DNA from: an uncultured Rikenella sp.
Lineage (GTDB): Bacteria > Bacteroidota > Bacteroidia > Bacteroidales > Rikenellaceae
Direction of reading: 5' to 3'
NCBI RefSeq assembly: GCF_947628055.1
Contig: NZ_CANQYJ010000016.1
Location: 1 to 32,292 of the forward strand
DNA: 32,292 nt
Under the pieces are notes generated by a model. The model did not search any database and had not been told where the DNA came from. It saw nothing but the letters and a program-made list of their open reading frames with translations. Positions within the stretch are counted from its first letter, which is position 1, and every line of letters starts with the position of its first letter. The position numbers and the translations under genes were made by a program. Positions 31,420 to 32,292 of the stretch are shown one piece after another.

Positions 31420-32208
31420 ATGAAAATCGCCCTTTACTCGCGGCCCGAGCACCCATCGTTACCCATCATTACCGGCGAGTTGAGACGGCGTCGATTAGAC
31501 TTTACATTCAACCCGGCCAGTCCCGTCGGATACGACCTCGCATTGAGTTTCGGCGGCGACGGCACCTTTTTGAGCACCGTTCGCAAGATGGGCGAGAGCC
31601 ATATCCCCATTTTAGGGATCAACTCCGGTCGCCTCGGTTTCATGGCCGCCGTAGCACTCGAAGACCTGGTGAAAGCACTGGACGAGCTGCGCGACGGCAG
31701 TTATACCATCGAAGAGCGCACCCTGCTCGCAATATCGGGAGGCATTCAAGGGCTTGCCGTCAATGAATTTACGATACAGAAAGACGGTACAGCCATGATC
31801 TCGGTGGAAATCGGGATCGACGGCGAACAAGTCGCCACCTATTGGGCCGACGGAGCGATCGTTTCCACCTCTACCGGTTCGACCGCCTACTCGATGAGCG
31901 TGGGCGGCGCGATTCTGGCACCCGGATGCCGGTGCCTGATCCTGTCGCCCATTGCGCCACACAACCTGAATATCCGGCCGTTAGTAGTACCGGACACCAG
32001 CCGTATCACCTTGAAAGTGACCACACGGAACGGAGGCAAAGCGATCGCCACGATCGACAACCGGGAACGCCCTGTGGCCGACGGCACGGCATTTGAATTA
32101 GCCAAAGCCGGACATAATCTGCGGGTAGTTCGGCCGGCAGGAAACTCTTTCTACAAGACCTTGCGCAATAAACTGTTGTGGGGCGTCGATGCCCGGAACA
32201 ACAATTAA
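31420..32208 (+). CDS. nadK: NAD kinase
   Basis: Phosphorylates NAD to NADP using ATP (or polyphosphate). The catalytic GGDG motif is at 45-48 in LALSFGGDGTFLSTVR, followed by GINSGRLGFMA, AVNEF (N115, E116), WADGAIVSTSTGSTAYSMSVGG and LILSPIAPHNLNIRPLVVP. At 262 residues it is somewhat shorter than many NadK proteins (about 290), mostly through a compact N-terminal domain. It is divergent from pdxJ. The promoter is unclear; AAAATTTG at 31401-31408 is a weak -7 candidate very close to the start. Confidence 0.95.
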   Translation: MKIALYSRPEHPSLPIITGELRRRRLDFTFNPASPVGYDLALSFGGDGTFLSTVRKMGESHIPILGINSGRLGFMAAVALEDLVKALDELRDGSYTIEERTLLAISGGIQGLAVNEFTIQKDGTAMISVEIGIDGEQVATYWADGAIVSTSTGSTAYSMSVGGAILAPGCRCLILSPIAPHNLNIRPLVVPDTSRITLKVTTRNGGKAIATIDNRERPVADGTAFELAKAGHNLRVVRPAGNSFYKTLRNKLLWGVDARNNN

Positions 32209-32209
32209 A

Positions 32210-32236
32210 CACCCTGCCCGCTATGCGGGCGGGGTG
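32210..32236 (+). terminator. Hairpin after nadK
   Basis: CACCCTGCCCGC / GCGGGCGGGGTG with a TAT loop and one mismatch, directly after the nadK stop. No T-tract follows, so it may be a weak or factor-assisted terminator or an mRNA-stabilising hairpin. Confidence 0.55.
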
Positions 32237-32292
32237 AGCCCTATTCCGTATCTCCGGTCAGGGAACCCGGCGATTTATTTCCATGGGGGCGG

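Noticed and set aside
1-32292. CRISPR array, integron or prophage
   Set aside because: R1-R5 copies are kilobases apart, with no regularly spaced short repeats, no cas, integrase or phage genes.

Overview
The window looks like chromosomal DNA from a high-GC member of the Bacteroidota, most likely Rikenellaceae and Alistipes-like. Supporting signs are Bacteroidota-type -7 promoter boxes (TAnnTTTG) upstream of many genes, almost no Shine-Dalgarno sequences, an N-terminal TGS/kinase fusion, a DUF5606 protein, and SpII lipoproteins. The genus is an inference from gene content and composition; no rRNA or tRNA gene was seen.

Layout from left to right: a GH20 beta-hexosaminidase lipoprotein (+); pth and rplY (-); a secreted alpha/beta hydrolase (-); a plus-strand block of a YbbR-like protein, coaE, a DUF5606 protein and an FKBP-like lipoprotein; a short RsmI-like methyltransferase (-); a TGS/uridine-kinase-like protein (-); alaS followed by an orphan sugar-type binding lipoprotein (-); a MerR regulator (-); fabG (-); an ABC-type binding lipoprotein with tilS (-), divergent from an Fe-type superoxide dismutase (+); an RpoE-like sigma factor (-); nif3-like and a coiled-coil zinc-ribbon gene (-); a pdxJ-cca-DUF721-glycosyltransferase cluster (-); and nadK (+). 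Most are housekeeping genes: translation (pth, rplY, alaS, tilS, cca, RsmI-like), cofactor synthesis (coaE, pdxJ, nadK), lipid synthesis (fabG) and envelope or carbohydrate scavenging (GH20, hydrolase, binding lipoproteins).

The unusual content lies between the genes. Intergenic gaps carry a mosaic of at least five dispersed repeat families, called R1 to R5 here. None was seen inside a recognised coding sequence. R1 is a roughly 310-bp multi-hairpin element present four times (1-308, 3224-3535, 17861-18175, 30974-31388). Its two halves are imperfect inverted copies of each other, each with a terminal inverted repeat, an end hairpin and a short hairpin. They surround a long central palindrome whose arm sequence differs between two subtypes while pairing is kept. 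The 19-nt loop of the central palindrome is flipped relative to its arms between copies 1 and 2. This non-coding system is the best candidate in the window for something undescribed. No transposase, CRISPR array, prophage or biosynthetic cluster was seen.

Coding starts were shortened where the longest reading frame ran past a clear family N-terminus or promoter (pth, YbbR-like, coaE, RsmI-like, alaS, orphan binding protein, tilS, sigma factor, DUF721). All similarity statements come from reading the sequence; no database search was run.
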